The notes: generated by a model from the letters alone, not told the origin. 64,000 bases of DNA from Escherichia coli (GCF_011881725.1 NZ_JAATUR010000004.1:1-64000); one strand, 5' to 3'; shown: positions 44,589 through 54,515, counted from the first letter of the stretch. Numbers and translations: made by a program.

Positions 44589-44904
44589 TTTTATCTCCTT
44601 GCCGTTGCCACAACCACTGTGGCGGTTCGCAGTTTTTCCCGGTTCCCAGCGTTAATGTTTCTGGCGTCAGTTGTAAAATTGTCCAGCCATTCTCCAGCAC
44701 ATCATTTTGCTGCACCCGTCGCCATTTTTTCTGCCCATCTTTTACAACGCCAATAACGCGCTCGCCTCGCCCTACCATCCCCTGATAGCGCCACTGGGTA
44801 AGTTCGCTGATCCGGCATAGATCTTCCGGCGGTTTAAAGGGGTCTCGCATGCCGGTTAAAAGGCACAATGCAACACCTGCCAGCAACCAGCGTTTAACCA
44901 TCAT
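44500..44904 (-). CDS. hofP: HofP, PilP-like protein
   Basis: HofP is the counterpart of the pilotin-like periplasmic protein PilP, which links the PilNO inner-membrane complex to the secretin. The 134-residue protein starts MMVKRWLLAGVALCLLTGMRDPFKPPEDLC, with a signal-anchor helix and the DPFKPPE motif typical of PilP. The start is at 44902-44904; an upstream in-frame ATG would lie deeper in hofO. The 3' end overlaps hofQ by 89 bases. Confidence 0.92.
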   Translation of the reverse strand: MMVKRWLLAGVALCLLTGMRDPFKPPEDLCRISELTQWRYQGMVGRGERVIGVVKDGQKKWRRVQQNDVLENGWTILQLTPETLTLGTGKNCEPPQWLWQRQGDKNEAMDSRTTVGDDTHRAGGKAAKSHVDGG

Positions 44905-45334
44905 TCGCCCCCTCCAGTTGTAGCGTGAACAAGAGTTCATCACCTTGCACACTTAACGAAAAACGACTTACGCTGACATTGCGCTCTGCCAGTCGGGTAA
45001 ATGCCGACGGCACCGCTTCCCAGAGCGTTTTCAACGCCAACTCGCCGCCCTGAGCGGACGGATGCCAGTAAACCAGTTGTGCGCCAGGCAACTGAAAGTC
45101 CAGCGGCGAAAAGGGCAACGTCTGTTCTTCGCGGATGGGGGGCGCGTCTACCAGACGATACAGAGCGGCCCACTGCTGATGATTATTTGCCCGCAGTCGA
45201 ATTAATGCGTCGCTCTCTTCCTGATGAGGCAATGAAAGAATGATGATTGTGAATAACATCAGCAACCAGACTGCCCAGCCAAACTGGCGGATACGTGGTG
45301 ATGTGGCAAACCACCAATCAAAGAGCGAGTTCAT
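44894..45334 (-). CDS. hofO: HofO, PilO-like protein
   Basis: The 146-residue protein has one membrane segment near residues 17-36 (RQFGWAVWLLMLFTIIILSL) and a small periplasmic domain, the layout of PilO/GspM-type proteins. It is part of hofMNOPQ, overlapping hofN by 17 bases and hofP by 11. Several residues in the N-terminal half differ from K-12 as I recall it. No separate function is known. Confidence 0.9.
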   Translation of the reverse strand: MNSLFDWWFATSPRIRQFGWAVWLLMLFTIIILSLPHQEESDALIRLRANNHQQWAALYRLVDAPPIREEQTLPFSPLDFQLPGAQLVYWHPSAQGGELALKTLWEAVPSAFTRLAERNVSVSRFSLSVQGDELLFTLQLEGANDG

Positions 45335-45857
45335 CGCTAACCGTCCTTGTTAACTGATACTCAAATTGCCAGCGACCTTGTGCATCTTGCTGCGTGGCCC
45401 CCCGCTGGTTGAGCTGAAAAGAGACATTCTCACGAAGTAACTTCTCCAACACATTTAGTGCTGTGATGTTCGATGTAAGTCCTTTGACTTCCAGCGTTCC
45501 CTGTTGCCAGTTCAGCGAGGTCAGCCAGGCTTTTTCTGGTAAAAGCGTCGCCAGTGTCTCCAGCGCTGGTTGCCAGTCGCGGGTGAATTGTCGCTGACGC
45601 TGACGTTGCAAACGCTGTTCGCGTAGCTGTTGACGTTCCAGCAAACGTGGCCTGGTGACCTGTAAGCTACGGGCGCGTTGTTGTTCAGCCTCGAGTAAAA
45701 TGGCGTCTACGTTTGCTTCGACGTTATATGCCAGACGCTGCATTAGCGTTATCGCAACAGTCAGCAGTAGAGGGGCAACAAACATCAGCAACCAGAAACG
45801 AAGAAAGGCCGCACGGCGTTGCTGTCTCCAGGGCAAAAAATTTATTGGTGGGTTCAT
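45318..45857 (-). CDS. hofN: HofN, PilN-like protein
   Basis: The 179-residue protein has a short cytoplasmic N-terminus with INFLPWRQQRRAAFLRFW, the signature PilN uses to bind PilM, followed by one membrane segment (about 20-40), an Arg/Gln-rich coiled coil (about 55-95) and a ferredoxin-like periplasmic domain. It overlaps hofM by one base and hofO by 17. Confidence 0.92.
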   Translation of the reverse strand: MNPPINFLPWRQQRRAAFLRFWLLMFVAPLLLTVAITLMQRLAYNVEANVDAILLEAEQQRARSLQVTRPRLLERQQLREQRLQRQRQRQFTRDWQPALETLATLLPEKAWLTSLNWQQGTLEVKGLTSNITALNVLEKLLRENVSFQLNQRGATQQDAQGRWQFEYQLTRTVSDELAL

Positions 45858-46636
45858 TAGCGACGCTCCCCAAGCGCCAGCCCCAGTGCAATAGCAAAGT
45901 CTCCACCTGGTGGCGGTAGCGGCGGCTGACGAACAGAAACCGCCTCCCAGGGGTCAAATCCTTCTTCGCCACATATCGCCATACTTTCGGGGTCAACGGA
46001 TAACATCGCTGCAAGGTCATTCGCACTTGTCATCCCTACCACCAGCTTGCGCCCCCAGCTATAACGCGTCGCCCACAGCCACTGTTCGTTATCACGCCAG
46101 GCCAGACATTGCTTGTGAGGAGGTAAAAAAGGCAGAAACCGCTGTAAAGCGCAGGCATCCGGGGTAATCGCGCTAACGTGAACACGCAATCTTTCCGCCA
46201 GGGTAAGCAGCGTTGCCAATTCTTTGCTTTGCGCGGCGGTCACGTTATAGGCGGGGCTGAGTGAATCTTCACTATAATCGAAGCGCAGGGAGTCCGGTTC
46301 CATATCCAGCTCGCGTGCCATTGTGCCCGCCAGCCATGCCGTTTGCTCCCGCTCACCGAGAGACATCGCCGGGCGTGGAAACGACCTCTGTAACGTGCGA
46401 CTGGCGGGAAATGCTAACATGATGTGATGGCGCCGCGGCAGTTCACAGCTCCACGGTGACAGAGTTTTAGTCAGGCGCTCCGCGTCAACAATTCGTCCAT
46501 CTTTGATAATGTCGTTCGCCAGTGGCAACCGCCACCAGCGTTGTAAAAGGCATTCTTTCGCGCCCCGCACGATAGCCACCGCCACCGCTTCTTGTTGCTG
46601 TAAATGCAAACCAATTTGCCAGATCTTAAATGCCAT
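45857..46636 (-). CDS. hofM: HofM, PilM-like ATPase-fold protein
   Basis: HofM corresponds to the actin-like cytoplasmic PilM. The 259-residue protein starts MAFKIWQIGLHLQQQ at 46634-46636, with AGGAG upstream; a start nine codons earlier is unlikely. VAVAIVRGAKECLLQRWW matches the first PilM strands, and the C-terminus has GGDFAIALGLALG. It is the first gene of hofMNOPQ and divergent from mrcA. Confidence 0.93.
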   Translation of the reverse strand: MAFKIWQIGLHLQQQEAVAVAIVRGAKECLLQRWWRLPLANDIIKDGRIVDAERLTKTLSPWSCELPRRHHIMLAFPASRTLQRSFPRPAMSLGEREQTAWLAGTMARELDMEPDSLRFDYSEDSLSPAYNVTAAQSKELATLLTLAERLRVHVSAITPDACALQRFLPFLPPHKQCLAWRDNEQWLWATRYSWGRKLVVGMTSANDLAAMLSVDPESMAICGEEGFDPWEAVSVRQPPLPPPGGDFAIALGLALGERR

Positions 46637-46755
46637 TGTGATGATCTCCTTATCACCCGTCACTCTGACGGGTATATCAATGCGTCTGGCTTGCCTTTAT
46701 ACTACCGCGCGTTTGTTTATAAACTGCCCAAATGAAACTAAATGGGAAATTTCCA

Positions 46756-49308
46756 GTGAAGTTCGTAAAGTATTTTTTGATCCTTGCAGTCTGTTGCATT
46801 CTGCTGGGAGCAGGCTCGATTTATGGCCTATACCGCTACATCGAGCCACAACTGCCGGATGTGGCGACATTAAAAGATGTTCGCCTGCAAATTCCGATGC
46901 AGATTTACAGCGCCGATGGCGAGCTGATTGCGCAATATGGCGAAAAGCGTCGTATTCCGGTGACGTTGGATCAAATCCCGCCGGAAATGGTGAAAGCCTT
47001 TATCGCGACGGAAGACAGTCGCTTCTATGAGCATCACGGTGTTGACCCTGTAGGGATCTTCCGTGCGGCCAGCGTGGCGCTGTTCTCTGGTCACGCGTCA
47101 CAAGGGGCGAGTACCATTACCCAGCAGCTGGCGAGAAACTTCTTCCTCAGTCCAGAGCGCACGCTGATGCGTAAGATTAAGGAAGTCTTCCTCGCGATTC
47201 GTATTGAACAGTTGCTGACAAAAGACGAGATCCTCGAGCTTTATCTGAACAAGATTTACCTCGGTTACCGCGCCTATGGTGTCGGCGCCGCAGCACAAGT
47301 CTATTTCGGTAAAACGGTCGACCAACTGACACTGAACGAAATGGCGGTGATAGCTGGGCTGCCGAAAGCGCCTTCTACCTTCAACCCGCTCTACTCGATG
47401 GATCGTGCCCTCTCACGACGTAACGTTGTGCTGTCGCGGATGCTGGACGAAGGCTATATCACCCAACAGCAGTACGATCAGACACGCACTGAGGCGATTA
47501 ACGCCAATTATCACGCACCGGAAATTGCGTTTTCGGCACCGTATCTCACCGAAATGGTGCGTCAGGAGATGTATAACCGTTACGGCGAAAGCGCTTATGA
47601 AGACGGTTATCGCATTTACACCACCATTACCCGCAAAGTACAGCAGGCCGCGCAGCAAGCGGTGCGTAACAACGTGCTGGACTACGACATGCGTCACGGT
47701 TATCGCGGCCCGGCTAATGTGCTGTGGAAAGTGGGTGAGACAGCGTGGGACACCAAAAAGATAACTAATACGCTGAAAGCGTTGCCGACCTATGGTCCGC
47801 TGCTGCCTGCTGCAGTTACCAGCGCCAATCCGCAGGAAGCGACAGCGATGCTGGCTGACGGAACGTCTGTGACGTTGCGTATGGAAGGCGTTCGCTGGGC
47901 GCGTCCTTACCGTTCAGACACTCAGCAGGGACCAACGCCGCGTAAAGTGACCGATGTTCTGCAAACGGGTCAGCAAATCTGGGTTCGTCAGGTTGGCGAT
48001 GCATGGTGGCTGGCGCAAGTCCCGGAAGTGAACTCGGCACTGGTGTCGATCAATCCGCAAAACGGTGCCGTTATGGCGCTGGTCGGTGGTTTTGATTTTA
48101 ATCAGAGCAAGTTTAACCGCGCAACGCAGGCACTGCGTCAGGTGGGTTCGAATATCAAACCGTTCCTCTACACTGCGGCGATGGATAAAGGTCTGACGCT
48201 GGCAAGTATGCTGAACGATGTGCCGATTTCCCGCTGGGACGCTGGTGCTGGTTCTGACTGGCAGCCGAAAAACTCACCACCGCAATATGCCGGTCCAATC
48301 CGTTTACGCCAGGGGCTGGGTCAGTCGAAAAACGTGGTGATGGTACGCGCAATGCGGGCGATGGGCGTCGACTACGCTGCAGAATATCTGCAACGCTTCG
48401 GTTTTCCGGCACAAAACATTGTCCACACCGAATCGCTGGCGCTGGGTTCCGCGTCCTTCACGCCGTTGCAGGTGGCGCGCGGCTACGCGGTAATGGCGAA
48501 CGGCGGCTTCCTGGTGGATCCGTGGTTTATCAGCAAAATTGAAAACGACCAGGGTGGCGTGATTTTCGAAGAGAAACCGAAAGTAGCCTGCCCGGAATGC
48601 GATATCCCGGTGATCTACGGCGATACGCAAAAATCGAACGTGCTAGAAAATAACGACGTTGAAGACGTGGCTATCTCCAGCGAGCAGCAGAACGTTTCTG
48701 TGCCGATGCCGCAACTGGAGCAAGCTAATCAGGCATTAGTCGCGAAGACTGGCGCGCCAGAATACGCACCGCACGTCATCAGCACTCCGCTGGCATTCCT
48801 GATTAAGAGCGCACTGAACACCAATATTTTTGGTGAGCCAGGTTGGCAGGGTACCGGCTGGCGTGCAGGCCGCGATCTGCAGCGTCACGATATCGGCGGG
48901 AAAACCGGTACCACTAACAGTTCGAAAGATGCGTGGTTCTCGGGTTACGGTCCAGGCGTAGTAACCTCAGTATGGATTGGCTTTGACGATCACCGTCGTA
49001 ATCTCGGTCATACTACGGCTTCCGGGGCGATTAAAGATCAGATCTCGGGTTATGAAGGTGGTGCTAAAAGCGCGCAGCCTGCATGGGACGCTTATATGAA
49101 AGCCGTTCTGGATGGTGTGCCGGAACAACCGCTGACGCCGCCGCCGGGTATTGTTACGGTGAATATCGATCGCAGCACTGGGCAACTGGCCAGCGGCGGC
49201 AACAGCCGCGAAGAGTACTTTATTGAAGGTACACAGCCTACACAGCAGGCGGTGCGCGAGGTTGGAACAACCATTATCGATAATGGCGAGGCACAGGAAT
49301 TGTTCTGA
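46756..49308 (+). CDS. mrcA: Penicillin-binding protein 1A (bifunctional peptidoglycan synthase)
   Basis: PBP1a polymerises and crosslinks peptidoglycan at the inner membrane. From the GTG at 46756 the protein is 850 residues, the K-12 length; an ATG at 46732 would add eight residues but has no ribosome-binding site, whereas GGGAAA precedes the GTG. It has one membrane anchor (about 6-26) and a GT51 transglycosylase domain with Glu86 in ATEDSRFYEHHGVDP and GASTITQQLARN. An OB-like insert follows, then the transpeptidase domain with Ser465 (SNIK), SKN-type motif and KTGTT. Confidence 0.98.
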   Translation: MKFVKYFLILAVCCILLGAGSIYGLYRYIEPQLPDVATLKDVRLQIPMQIYSADGELIAQYGEKRRIPVTLDQIPPEMVKAFIATEDSRFYEHHGVDPVGIFRAASVALFSGHASQGASTITQQLARNFFLSPERTLMRKIKEVFLAIRIEQLLTKDEILELYLNKIYLGYRAYGVGAAAQVYFGKTVDQLTLNEMAVIAGLPKAPSTFNPLYSMDRALSRRNVVLSRMLDEGYITQQQYDQTRTEAINANYHAPEIAFSAPYLTEMVRQEMYNRYGESAYEDGYRIYTTITRKVQQAAQQAVRNNVLDYDMRHGYRGPANVLWKVGETAWDTKKITNTLKALPTYGPLLPAAVTSANPQEATAMLADGTSVTLRMEGVRWARPYRSDTQQGPTPRKVTDVLQTGQQIWVRQVGDAWWLAQVPEVNSALVSINPQNGAVMALVGGFDFNQSKFNRATQALRQVGSNIKPFLYTAAMDKGLTLASMLNDVPISRWDAGAGSDWQPKNSPPQYAGPIRLRQGLGQSKNVVMVRAMRAMGVDYAAEYLQRFGFPAQNIVHTESLALGSASFTPLQVARGYAVMANGGFLVDPWFISKIENDQGGVIFEEKPKVACPECDIPVIYGDTQKSNVLENNDVEDVAISSEQQNVSVPMPQLEQANQALVAKTGAPEYAPHVISTPLAFLIKSALNTNIFGEPGWQGTGWRAGRDLQRHDIGGKTGTTNSSKDAWFSGYGPGVVTSVWIGFDDHRRNLGHTTASGAIKDQISGYEGGAKSAQPAWDAYMKAVLDGVPEQPLTPPPGIVTVNIDRSTGQLASGGNSREEYFIEGTQPTQQAVREVGTTIIDNGEAQELF

Positions 49309-49311
49309 TTT

Positions 49312-49335
49312 AAAAGGCGCTTCGGCGCCTTTTTC
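49312..49335 (+). terminator. mrcA terminator
   Basis: AAAAGGCGC-TTC-GGCGCCTTTTT begins four bases after the mrcA stop. It is a UUCG-type tight hairpin with a T-tract. Confidence 0.92.
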
Positions 49336-49399
49336 AGTACGCTGACAAAGTGCACTTTGTTTATGCTGGATGTAGCGTAAACAATATTGAAGGAACCGC

Positions 49400-49429
49400 G
49401 TAGGCCTGATAAGCGTAGCGCATCAGGCA
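49400..49429. repeat. REP unit between mrcA and nudE
   Basis: GTAGGCCTGATAAGCG...CGCATCAGGC is a single REP unit 12 bases from the nudE stop, in the convergent gap. Confidence 0.9.
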
Positions 49430-49441
49430 AGTTTCACGTAT

Positions 49442-50002
49442 TTACAACCGCCCCTGTCCCTTCAACCATTCACGTACAAGGAACAGCGCGCTGACATTGC
49501 GCGCTTCATTGAAGTCAGGATCTTCGAGCAAATCCATCATATGCGCCAGCGGCCAGCGCACCTGTGGTAGCGGCTCTGGTTCGTCGCCTTCCAGCGATTC
49601 AGGGTACAGATCCTGTGCCACCACAATATTCATTTTGCTGGAGAAATAAGACGGCGCCATGCTGAGCTTCTTCAAAAAAGTCAGATCGTTCGCACCAAAT
49701 CCCACTTCTTCTTTTAGCTCGCGGTTAGCGGCTTCGTAGACGCTTTCACCGGGATCAATCAGCCCTTTCGAAAACCCTAACTCGTAGGATTCGGTTCCCA
49801 CTGCGTACTCACGAATAAGGATCAGATGGTCGTCCACAATAGGCACAATCATCACCGCTTCCCGGTTGGTTGGACGCATTCGTTCATAAACACGCCGCAC
49901 ACCATTGCTGAACTCCAGATCCACGCTTTCGACGGTAAACAGTCGTGAACGGGCTACAGTTTCAACATTCAGAATGGTGGGCTTTTGTAATGATTTTCTC
50001 AT
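49442..50002 (-). CDS. nudE: ADP compounds hydrolase NudE
   Basis: NudE is a Nudix hydrolase for ADP-ribose, NADH and Ap3A-type compounds. The 186-residue protein has the full Nudix box from GLIDPGESVYEAANRELKEE into VGFG (about residues 80-102), with all catalytic Glu residues. It is monocistronic and divergent from igaA. Confidence 0.97.
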   Translation of the reverse strand: MRKSLQKPTILNVETVARSRLFTVESVDLEFSNGVRRVYERMRPTNREAVMIVPIVDDHLILIREYAVGTESYELGFSKGLIDPGESVYEAANRELKEEVGFGANDLTFLKKLSMAPSYFSSKMNIVVAQDLYPESLEGDEPEPLPQVRWPLAHMMDLLEDPDFNEARNVSALFLVREWLKGQGRL

Positions 50003-50323
50003 TGTGGAATCTTTGCAGTGAAATCAGTATTTATTGTGCGATATCGGACACCGTTTCGGCAATGTGAATTGCATGTTATTTACATTTATGCAACTTAATA
50101 AATAATCGTTCTCAAATCAAATTAAAAGTCAATAGGTTGAAATAACTCCAGGAATTTGCTGATATTCCGCCCTCAGAGGGTTTGCTATGATCAGCGGTTA
50201 CTGGGATGCGCTTAATGATGCTCAAGTTCAACTCCACGCTTGCCGATAGCCAACCGCAGAATCCTATATTGTGTCCAGGGTGCTAATAATCACGCCTGAC
50301 AAATTAAGTAAGATGGGGAAAGC
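50003..50323. promoter_or_regulatory. Divergent gap nudE / igaA
   Basis: This 321-bp gap is AT-rich near nudE. Near igaA a weak promoter pair is visible: TTGCCG (50240-50245) and TATATT (50265-50270) with a 19-bp spacer. AAGATGGGGAAAGC before the igaA ATG supplies a ribosome-binding site. No gene or further operator is recognised. Confidence 0.45.
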
Positions 50324-52459
50324 ATGAGCACCATTGTGATTTTTTTAGCTGCTTTGCTGGCCTGCTCACTACTTGCGGGATGGCTGATAAAGGCACGCGC
50401 CAGGCGGCGACAACTGCCCTGGGCTAACGCCTTCACTGATGCGCAAACGCGCAAACTCACTCCAGAAGAACGCAGCGCTGTTGAAAATTATCTAGAGAGC
50501 CTGACGCAGATTTTGCAGGTTCCCGGCCCGACGGGTGCCAGCGCAGCGGCTGTCTCTCTGACGCTGAACGCCGAAAGCAATAATGTGATGATGCTGACGC
50601 ACGCTATCACACGTTATGGCATCTCTACCGACGATCCTAATAAATGGCGTTACTACCTTGATTCGGTAGAAGTCCACCTGCCCCCTTTCTGGGAGCAGTA
50701 CATCAACGATGAAAATACCGTTGAACTGATTCATACCGATTCGCTGCCGCTGGTTATTTCACTCAACGGTCATACGCTGCAAGAGTACATGCAGGAAACA
50801 CGCGGTTATGCGTTGCAACCTGTTCCGTCAACGCAGGCATCCATTCGCGGGGAAGAGAGTGAGCAAATCGAGCTACTCAATATTCGCAAAGAAACGCACG
50901 AAGAGTATGCGCTTAGTCGTCCGCGCGGGCTGCGCGAAGCGTTGCTGATTGTCGCCTCTTTCCTGATGTTCTTTTTCTGTCTGATTACGCCGGATGTATT
51001 TGTCCCGTGGCTGGCTGGCGGCGCGGTACTGCTGCTGGGCGCTGGTCTGTGGGGGCTATTCGCGCCCCCGGCAAAATCCTCCCTGCGGGAAATTCATTGT
51101 CTACGCGGTACACCGCGTCGCTGGGGATTGTTTGGCGAAAATAATCAGGAACAGATCAACAATATTTCGCTTGGCATTATCGACCTGGTCTATCCAGCAC
51201 ATTGGCAGCCATACATTGCTCAGGATCTCGGTCAACAAACCGATATTGATATCTACCTCGACCGCCACGTTGTGCGTCAGGGACGTTATCTTTCGCTGCA
51301 TGATGAAGTGAAAAACTTCCCGCTACAGCACTGGCTGCGCAGTACGATTATCGCTGTGGGCTCACTGCTGGTGCTGTTTATGCTGTTATTCTGGATCCCG
51401 CTGGATATGCCGCTGAAATTCACTCTCTCGTGGATGAAAGGCGCGCAGACTATTGAAGCCACCAACGTGAAACAACTGGCTGACGCTGGCGTGCGGGTAG
51501 GCGATACATTACGTATTAGCGGTACGGGAATGTGTAATATTCGCACTTCCGGAACCTGGAGCGCGAAAACCAATTCACCATTTTTGCCGTTTGACTGCTC
51601 ACAGATTATCTGGAATGACGCCCGTTCATTGCCATTACCAGAATCGGAACTGGTTAACAAAGCAACGGCATTGACTGAAGCAGTTAACCGCCAGTTGCAC
51701 CCTAATCCGGAAGACGAATCTCGCGTCAGCGCCTCATTACGTTCAGCAATTCAAAAATCCGGCATGGTATTGCTTGATGATTTTGGCGACATCGTACTGA
51801 AGACAGCGGATCTTTGTTCTGCCAAAGATGACTGTGTGCGACTGAAAAATGCGCTAGTCAATCTCGGCAACAGTAAAGACTGGGACTCGCTGGTAAAACG
51901 CGCCAACGCCGGGAAACTTGATGGCGTGAATGTATTATTACGCCCGGTGAGCGCAGAATCGCTGGATAATCTGGTGGCAACCTCCACCGCACCGTTTATC
52001 ACTCATGAAACGGCGCGAGCGGCACAGTCACTGAATAGTCCAGCGCCTGGCGGCTTCCTGATTGTCAGCGACGAAGGCAGCGATTTTGTCGATCAACCGT
52101 GGCCAGCAGCCTCGCTTTATGACTACCCGGCGCAAGAACAATGGAACGCTTTCCAGAAGCTGGCGCAAATGTTGATGCATACACCGTTTAACGCCGAGGG
52201 GATCGTCACCAATATCTTCACCGATGCCAACGGCACGCAGCATATCAGCTTGCACCCTATCCCAGACCGTTCAGGCCTGTGGCGCTACCTCGGCACCACA
52301 TTACTGCTACTGACGATGTTCGGCTGTGCCATCTATAATGGCGTGCAGGCCTGGCGTCGCTACCAGCGTCATCGCACCCGCATGATGGAGATTCAGGAAT
52401 ATTACGAAAGCTGCCTGAATCCGACGCTACTCACGTCTTCAGAAAGCCTCATCGAATAA
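50324..52459 (+). CDS. igaA: IgaA, inner-membrane repressor of the Rcs phosphorelay
   Basis: IgaA (YrfF) holds the RcsC-RcsD-RcsB envelope-stress phosphorelay in check; the Salmonella and E. coli genes are essential unless Rcs is inactive. The 711-residue protein has an N-terminal membrane segment (about 2-22), a pair near 202-240, one near 340-362, and a C-terminal one near 655-677, with a large periplasmic domain between the last two. Full length. It heads igaA-yrfG-hslR-hslO on the plus strand. Confidence 0.96.
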   Translation: MSTIVIFLAALLACSLLAGWLIKARARRRQLPWANAFTDAQTRKLTPEERSAVENYLESLTQILQVPGPTGASAAAVSLTLNAESNNVMMLTHAITRYGISTDDPNKWRYYLDSVEVHLPPFWEQYINDENTVELIHTDSLPLVISLNGHTLQEYMQETRGYALQPVPSTQASIRGEESEQIELLNIRKETHEEYALSRPRGLREALLIVASFLMFFFCLITPDVFVPWLAGGAVLLLGAGLWGLFAPPAKSSLREIHCLRGTPRRWGLFGENNQEQINNISLGIIDLVYPAHWQPYIAQDLGQQTDIDIYLDRHVVRQGRYLSLHDEVKNFPLQHWLRSTIIAVGSLLVLFMLLFWIPLDMPLKFTLSWMKGAQTIEATNVKQLADAGVRVGDTLRISGTGMCNIRTSGTWSAKTNSPFLPFDCSQIIWNDARSLPLPESELVNKATALTEAVNRQLHPNPEDESRVSASLRSAIQKSGMVLLDDFGDIVLKTADLCSAKDDCVRLKNALVNLGNSKDWDSLVKRANAGKLDGVNVLLRPVSAESLDNLVATSTAPFITHETARAAQSLNSPAPGGFLIVSDEGSDFVDQPWPAASLYDYPAQEQWNAFQKLAQMLMHTPFNAEGIVTNIFTDANGTQHISLHPIPDRSGLWRYLGTTLLLLTMFGCAIYNGVQAWRRYQRHRTRMMEIQEYYESCLNPTLLTSSESLIE

Positions 52460-52465
52460 CACGTT

Positions 52466-52500
52466 TGCGCGGCAGGTTATGCTACCCTGTCGCGCAAATT
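52466..52500 (+). terminator. Hairpin between igaA and yrfG
   Basis: TTTGCGCGGCAGG and CCTGTCGCGCAAA pair with one mismatch around an 8-9 nt loop, followed by TTGCTTC. It is a strong stem with a weak T-tract, so it is probably a partial terminator or RNA-stabilising element before yrfG. Confidence 0.55.
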
Positions 52501-52523
52501 GCTTCACTCTGGAGATTTCCCTC

Positions 52524-53192
52524 ATGCATATCAACATTGCCTGGCAGGACGTAGATACCGTTCTGCTGGATATGGACGGCACGTTGCTCGACCTCGCCTT
52601 CGATAACTATTTCTGGCAAAAGCTGGTGCCTGAAACCTGGGGCGCGAAAAACGGGGTTACGCCACAGGAAGCGATGGAATATATGCGCCAGCAATATCAC
52701 GACGTGCAGCATACGCTAAACTGGTACTGTCTTGACTACTGGAGTGAGCAACTGGGTCTGGATATCTGTGCGATGACCACCGAGATGGGACCGCGTGCCG
52801 TACTGCGTGAGGATACCATTCCGTTTCTAGAGGCACTGAAAGCCAGCGGTAAGCAGCGAATTTTGCTCACCAACGCTCATCCGCACAACCTGGCAGTAAA
52901 ACTTGAGCATACTGGTCTGGATGCACACCTTGATTTATTACTTTCCACCCACACATTTGGTTATCCGAAAGAGGATCAGCGGTTATGGCATGCGGTGGCC
53001 GAAGCTACGGGTCTGAAAGCTGAAAGAACGCTGTTTATTGATGATAGCGAAGCGATTCTCGATGCTGCCGCGCAATTTGGTATTCGTTACTGCCTCGGCG
53101 TTAAAAACCCCGACTCCGGGATTGCCGAAAAACAGTATCAGCGCCATCCGTCACTGAATGACTACCGCCGCCTGATCCCCTCGCTAATGTGA
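52524..53192 (+). CDS. yrfG: YrfG, HAD-family nucleotidase
   Basis: The 222-residue protein is a HAD phosphatase; E. coli YrfG is known to prefer GMP and IMP in vitro. The nucleophile is Asp16 in LLDMDGTLLD, the Thr/Ser motif is ILLTNAHPHN, and the C-terminal acidic motif is LFIDDSEAILDAA. I start at the ATG at 52524, which follows TGGAGA; an upstream in-frame ATG lies in the hairpin region. The next gene, hslR, starts 10 bp later. Confidence 0.94.
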   Translation: MHINIAWQDVDTVLLDMDGTLLDLAFDNYFWQKLVPETWGAKNGVTPQEAMEYMRQQYHDVQHTLNWYCLDYWSEQLGLDICAMTTEMGPRAVLREDTIPFLEALKASGKQRILLTNAHPHNLAVKLEHTGLDAHLDLLLSTHTFGYPKEDQRLWHAVAEATGLKAERTLFIDDSEAILDAAAQFGIRYCLGVKNPDSGIAEKQYQRHPSLNDYRRLIPSLM

Positions 53193-53202
53193 AGGAGACG
53201 CC

Positions 53203-53604
53203 ATGAAAGAAAAACCTGCTGTTGAGGTTCGACTGGATAAATGGCTATGGGCCGCCCGTTTTTATAAAACCCGCGCGCTGGCCCGTGAAATGATCGAAGG
53301 CGGTAAGGTGCATTACAACGGGCAGCGCAGCAAGCCGAGCAAAATCGTCGAACTGAATGCCACGCTCACTCTGCGCCAGGGAAATGACGAACGAACGGTG
53401 ATTGTAAAGGCGATTACTGAACAGCGTCGCCCCGCCAGCGAGGCAGTCTTGCTGTATGAAGAGACTGCGGAAAGTGTAGAGAAACGCGAAAAAATGGCGC
53501 TGGCACGTAAACTTAATGCCTTAACCATGCCGCATCCGGACAGACGCCCGGACAAAAAAGAGCGCCGCGACCTGTTACGATTTAAACATGGCGACAGTGA
53601 ATAA
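53203..53604 (+). CDS. hslR: HslR (Hsp15), ribosome-associated heat-shock protein
   Basis: Hsp15 binds free 50S subunits carrying nascent chain-tRNA after premature dissociation, moving the tRNA so translation products can be recycled. The 133-residue protein has an S4 RNA-binding domain (VRLDKWLWAARFYKTRALAREMI, about 9-31) and a basic C-tail. It lies between yrfG and hslO; the three genes are spaced by 10-24 bp and likely cotranscribed. Confidence 0.97.
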   Translation: MKEKPAVEVRLDKWLWAARFYKTRALAREMIEGGKVHYNGQRSKPSKIVELNATLTLRQGNDERTVIVKAITEQRRPASEAVLLYEETAESVEKREKMALARKLNALTMPHPDRRPDKKERRDLLRFKHGDSE

Positions 53605-53628
53605 CTGTTACCTGCAAGAGAGATGATT

Positions 53629-54507
53629 ATGCCGCAACATGACCAATTACATCGCTATCTGTTTGAAAACTTTGCCGTGCGTGGCGAACTGGTAACCGTT
53701 TCGGAAACCCTGCAACAGATCCTTGAGAATCACGATTATCCGCAGCCCGTTAAAAACGTGCTGGCAGAACTGCTGGTTGCGACCAGCCTGTTAACCGCTA
53801 CGCTGAAATTTGATGGTGATATCACCGTACAGCTGCAAGGCGACGGTCCGATGAATCTGGCTGTTATTAACGGTAACAACAACCAGCAGATGCGCGGCGT
53901 GGCGCGCGTGCAGGGCGAAATTCCGGAAAATGCCGACCTGAAAACGCTGGTCGGCAATGGTTACGTGGTGATCACCATTACTCCGAGCGAAGGCGAACGC
54001 TATCAGGGCGTGGTTGGTCTGGAAGGTGATACCCTGGCAGCCTGCCTGGAAGATTACTTTATGCGTTCTGAACAGCTGCCAACGCGCCTGTTCATTCGCA
54101 CCGGCGACGTAGACGGCAAACCGGCCGCAGGCGGTATGTTGTTGCAGGTAATGCCTGCGCAAAATGCCCAGCAGGATGATTTCAATCACCTGGCGACGCT
54201 AACCGAAACCATCAAAACCGAAGAACTGCTGACCTTACCGGCAAACGAAGTGTTGTGGCGTTTGTATCACGAAGAAGAGGTGACGGTTTACGATCCGCAG
54301 GATGTTGAGTTCAAATGCACCTGCTCGCGTGAACGTTGCGCCGACGCGCTGAAAACGCTGCCTGATGAAGAAGTGGATAGCATCCTGGCGGAAGAAGGCG
54401 AAATTGATATGCATTGTGATTACTGCGGTAACCACTATCTGTTCAATGCGATGGATATTGCCGAGATCCGCAACAATGCGTCTCCGGCAGACTCGCAGGT
54501 TCATTAA
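53629..54507 (+). CDS. hslO: Hsp33, redox-regulated chaperonin
   Basis: Hsp33 is a cytoplasmic holdase switched on by oxidation and unfolding. The 292-residue protein carries the zinc-binding redox switch near the C-terminus as CTC (in [10 protein letters not shown]) and CDYC, the four known ligands. I start at [12 protein letters not shown] (53629); an ATG two codons upstream (53623) overlaps the ribosome-binding site and is less likely. Confidence 0.97.
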   Translation: MPQHDQLHRYLFENFAVRGELVTVSETLQQILENHDYPQPVKNVLAELLVATSLLTATLKFDGDITVQLQGDGPMNLAVINGNNNQQMRGVARVQGEIPENADLKTLVGNGYVVITITPSEGERYQGVVGLEGDTLAACLEDYFMRSEQLPTRLFIRTGDVDGKPAAGGMLLQVMPAQNAQQDDFNHLATLTETIKTEELLTLPANEVLWRLYHEEEVTVYDPQDVEFKCTCSRERCADALKTLPDEEVDSILAEEGEIDMHCDYCGNHYLFNAMDIAEIRNNASPADSQVH

Positions 54508-54515
54508 TGAGTCGT

